Shown: one piece after another, positions 63,915 to 64,000 of the stretch
How positions within the stretch are numbered: the stretch's first letter is position 1
How the letters are laid out: each line of letters begins with the position of its first letter
NCBI RefSeq assembly: GCF_014635185.1
Contig: NZ_BMCM01000004.1
Location: 186,001-250,000 of the forward strand
Direction: 5' to 3'
DNA length: 64,000 nt
Origin: Microbacterium murale
GTDB lineage: Bacteria; Actinomycetota; Actinomycetes; Actinomycetales; Microbacteriaceae
Program-made: the position numbers and the translations under genes
The notes under the pieces: generated by a model
The model's input: only the letters and a program-made list of their open reading frames with translations
Told to the model about the DNA's origin: nothing
The model's database searches: none

Positions 63915-64000
63915 GTGCTCGATACTCTCACCGGATTCGTGGTCGTGGGACTCGCGATCGCCGTCGGGTACATCGTCGGACGCATCGATCTGCTGGGCGA
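63915..64000 (+). CDS. AEC-family (auxin efflux carrier-like) transporter, 5' fragment
   Basis: The GTG at 63915 opens a frame that runs off the window: LDTLTGFVVVGLAIAVGYIVGRIDLLG. The first membrane span and GYIVGRI(D)LLG are typical of AEC-type permeases. Only 28 full codons are visible, so the call rests on this N-terminus. It is leaderless. Confidence 0.6.
   Translation, partial: MLDTLTGFVVVGLAIAVGYIVGRIDLLG

Overview
The window is GC-rich, almost fully coding DNA with strong codon periodicity, which produces many long antisense open frames. The gene set points to a high-GC Gram-positive actinobacterium, most likely a Microbacterium or another Microbacteriaceae: a DUF222/HNH (13E12-type) protein, a class Ib nrdHIEF operon, divergent rsmI and protein O-mannosyltransferase genes, a hut operon next to an IclR regulator, and many leaderless genes. 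It reads as ordinary chromosome. I see no rRNA, tRNA, CRISPR array, prophage or insertion sequence. The assignment rests on gene content, not on a database match.

Layout. 1-2.3 kb: the left-truncated ATPase gene of a monosaccharide ABC transporter and its LacI repressor, each preceded by the same operator. 2.3-5.2 kb: rsmA, an aldo/keto reductase and ispE on one strand. 5.3-6.0 kb: a Phd/PIN toxin-antitoxin pair. 6.1-9.8 kb: an MFS transporter, then metG coupled to tatD. 9.8-17.6 kb: a beta-glucoside locus with a LacI repressor, a complete Dpp/Opp-type ABC importer and a GH1 glucosidase. 17.7-24.7 kb: a methyltransferase, a membrane-anchored molybdopterin oxidoreductase, rsmI and pmt head to head, two small hypothetical genes, and a DUF222/HNH protein. 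24.8-33.1 kb: a YyaL-type protein, an FMN reductase, an aldo/keto reductase, the helicase hrpA and a quinone oxidoreductase. 33.1-38.4 kb: a HxlR-controlled redox pair, then a module of an alpha/beta-hydrolase-fold protein, a MetY-like PLP enzyme and a flavin monooxygenase that suggests organosulfur use. 38.4-43.4 kb: a Gfo/Idh/MocA oxidoreductase, a NYN-LOTUS protein, two tail-to-tail TIGR01777 paralogues, a small membrane protein and a GNAT enzyme. 43.4-47.6 kb: a secreted GH3 glucosidase, a small membrane protein, an aldo/keto reductase and a DoxX-like protein. 47.6-51.5 kb: nrdHIEF. 51.5-51.8 kb: the only long gene-free stretch. 51.8-57.5 kb: MFS transporter, PfkB kinase, hydrolase, acyl-CoA dehydrogenase, a CsoR/RcnR-type regulator and a DUF445 protein. 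57.5-63.6 kb: hutHUIG with an IclR regulator. 63.6-64 kb: a tiny basic protein and the start of an AEC transporter.

How it fits together. Sugar use is a main theme: two LacI-controlled importers plus GH1 and GH3 glucosidases suggest growth on plant-derived beta-glucosides. Histidine breakdown is encoded by one tightly overlapping operon. A flavin-linked group (FMN reductase, two luciferase-like monooxygenases, MetY-like enzyme) suggests sulfur scavenging.

The most striking non-coding signal is a repeated promoter layout. At fourteen genes a TANNNT -10 hexamer is followed by exactly six bases and then ATG or GTG, so transcription would begin at or next to the start codon. Two divergent gene pairs share very short regions containing two such promoters. 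I found no plainly new defence or mobile system. The best leads are an alpha/beta-hydrolase fold with Asp at the nucleophile position, the NYN-LOTUS protein, the operator set, and a cluster of DnaA-box-like sites upstream of nrdHIEF.
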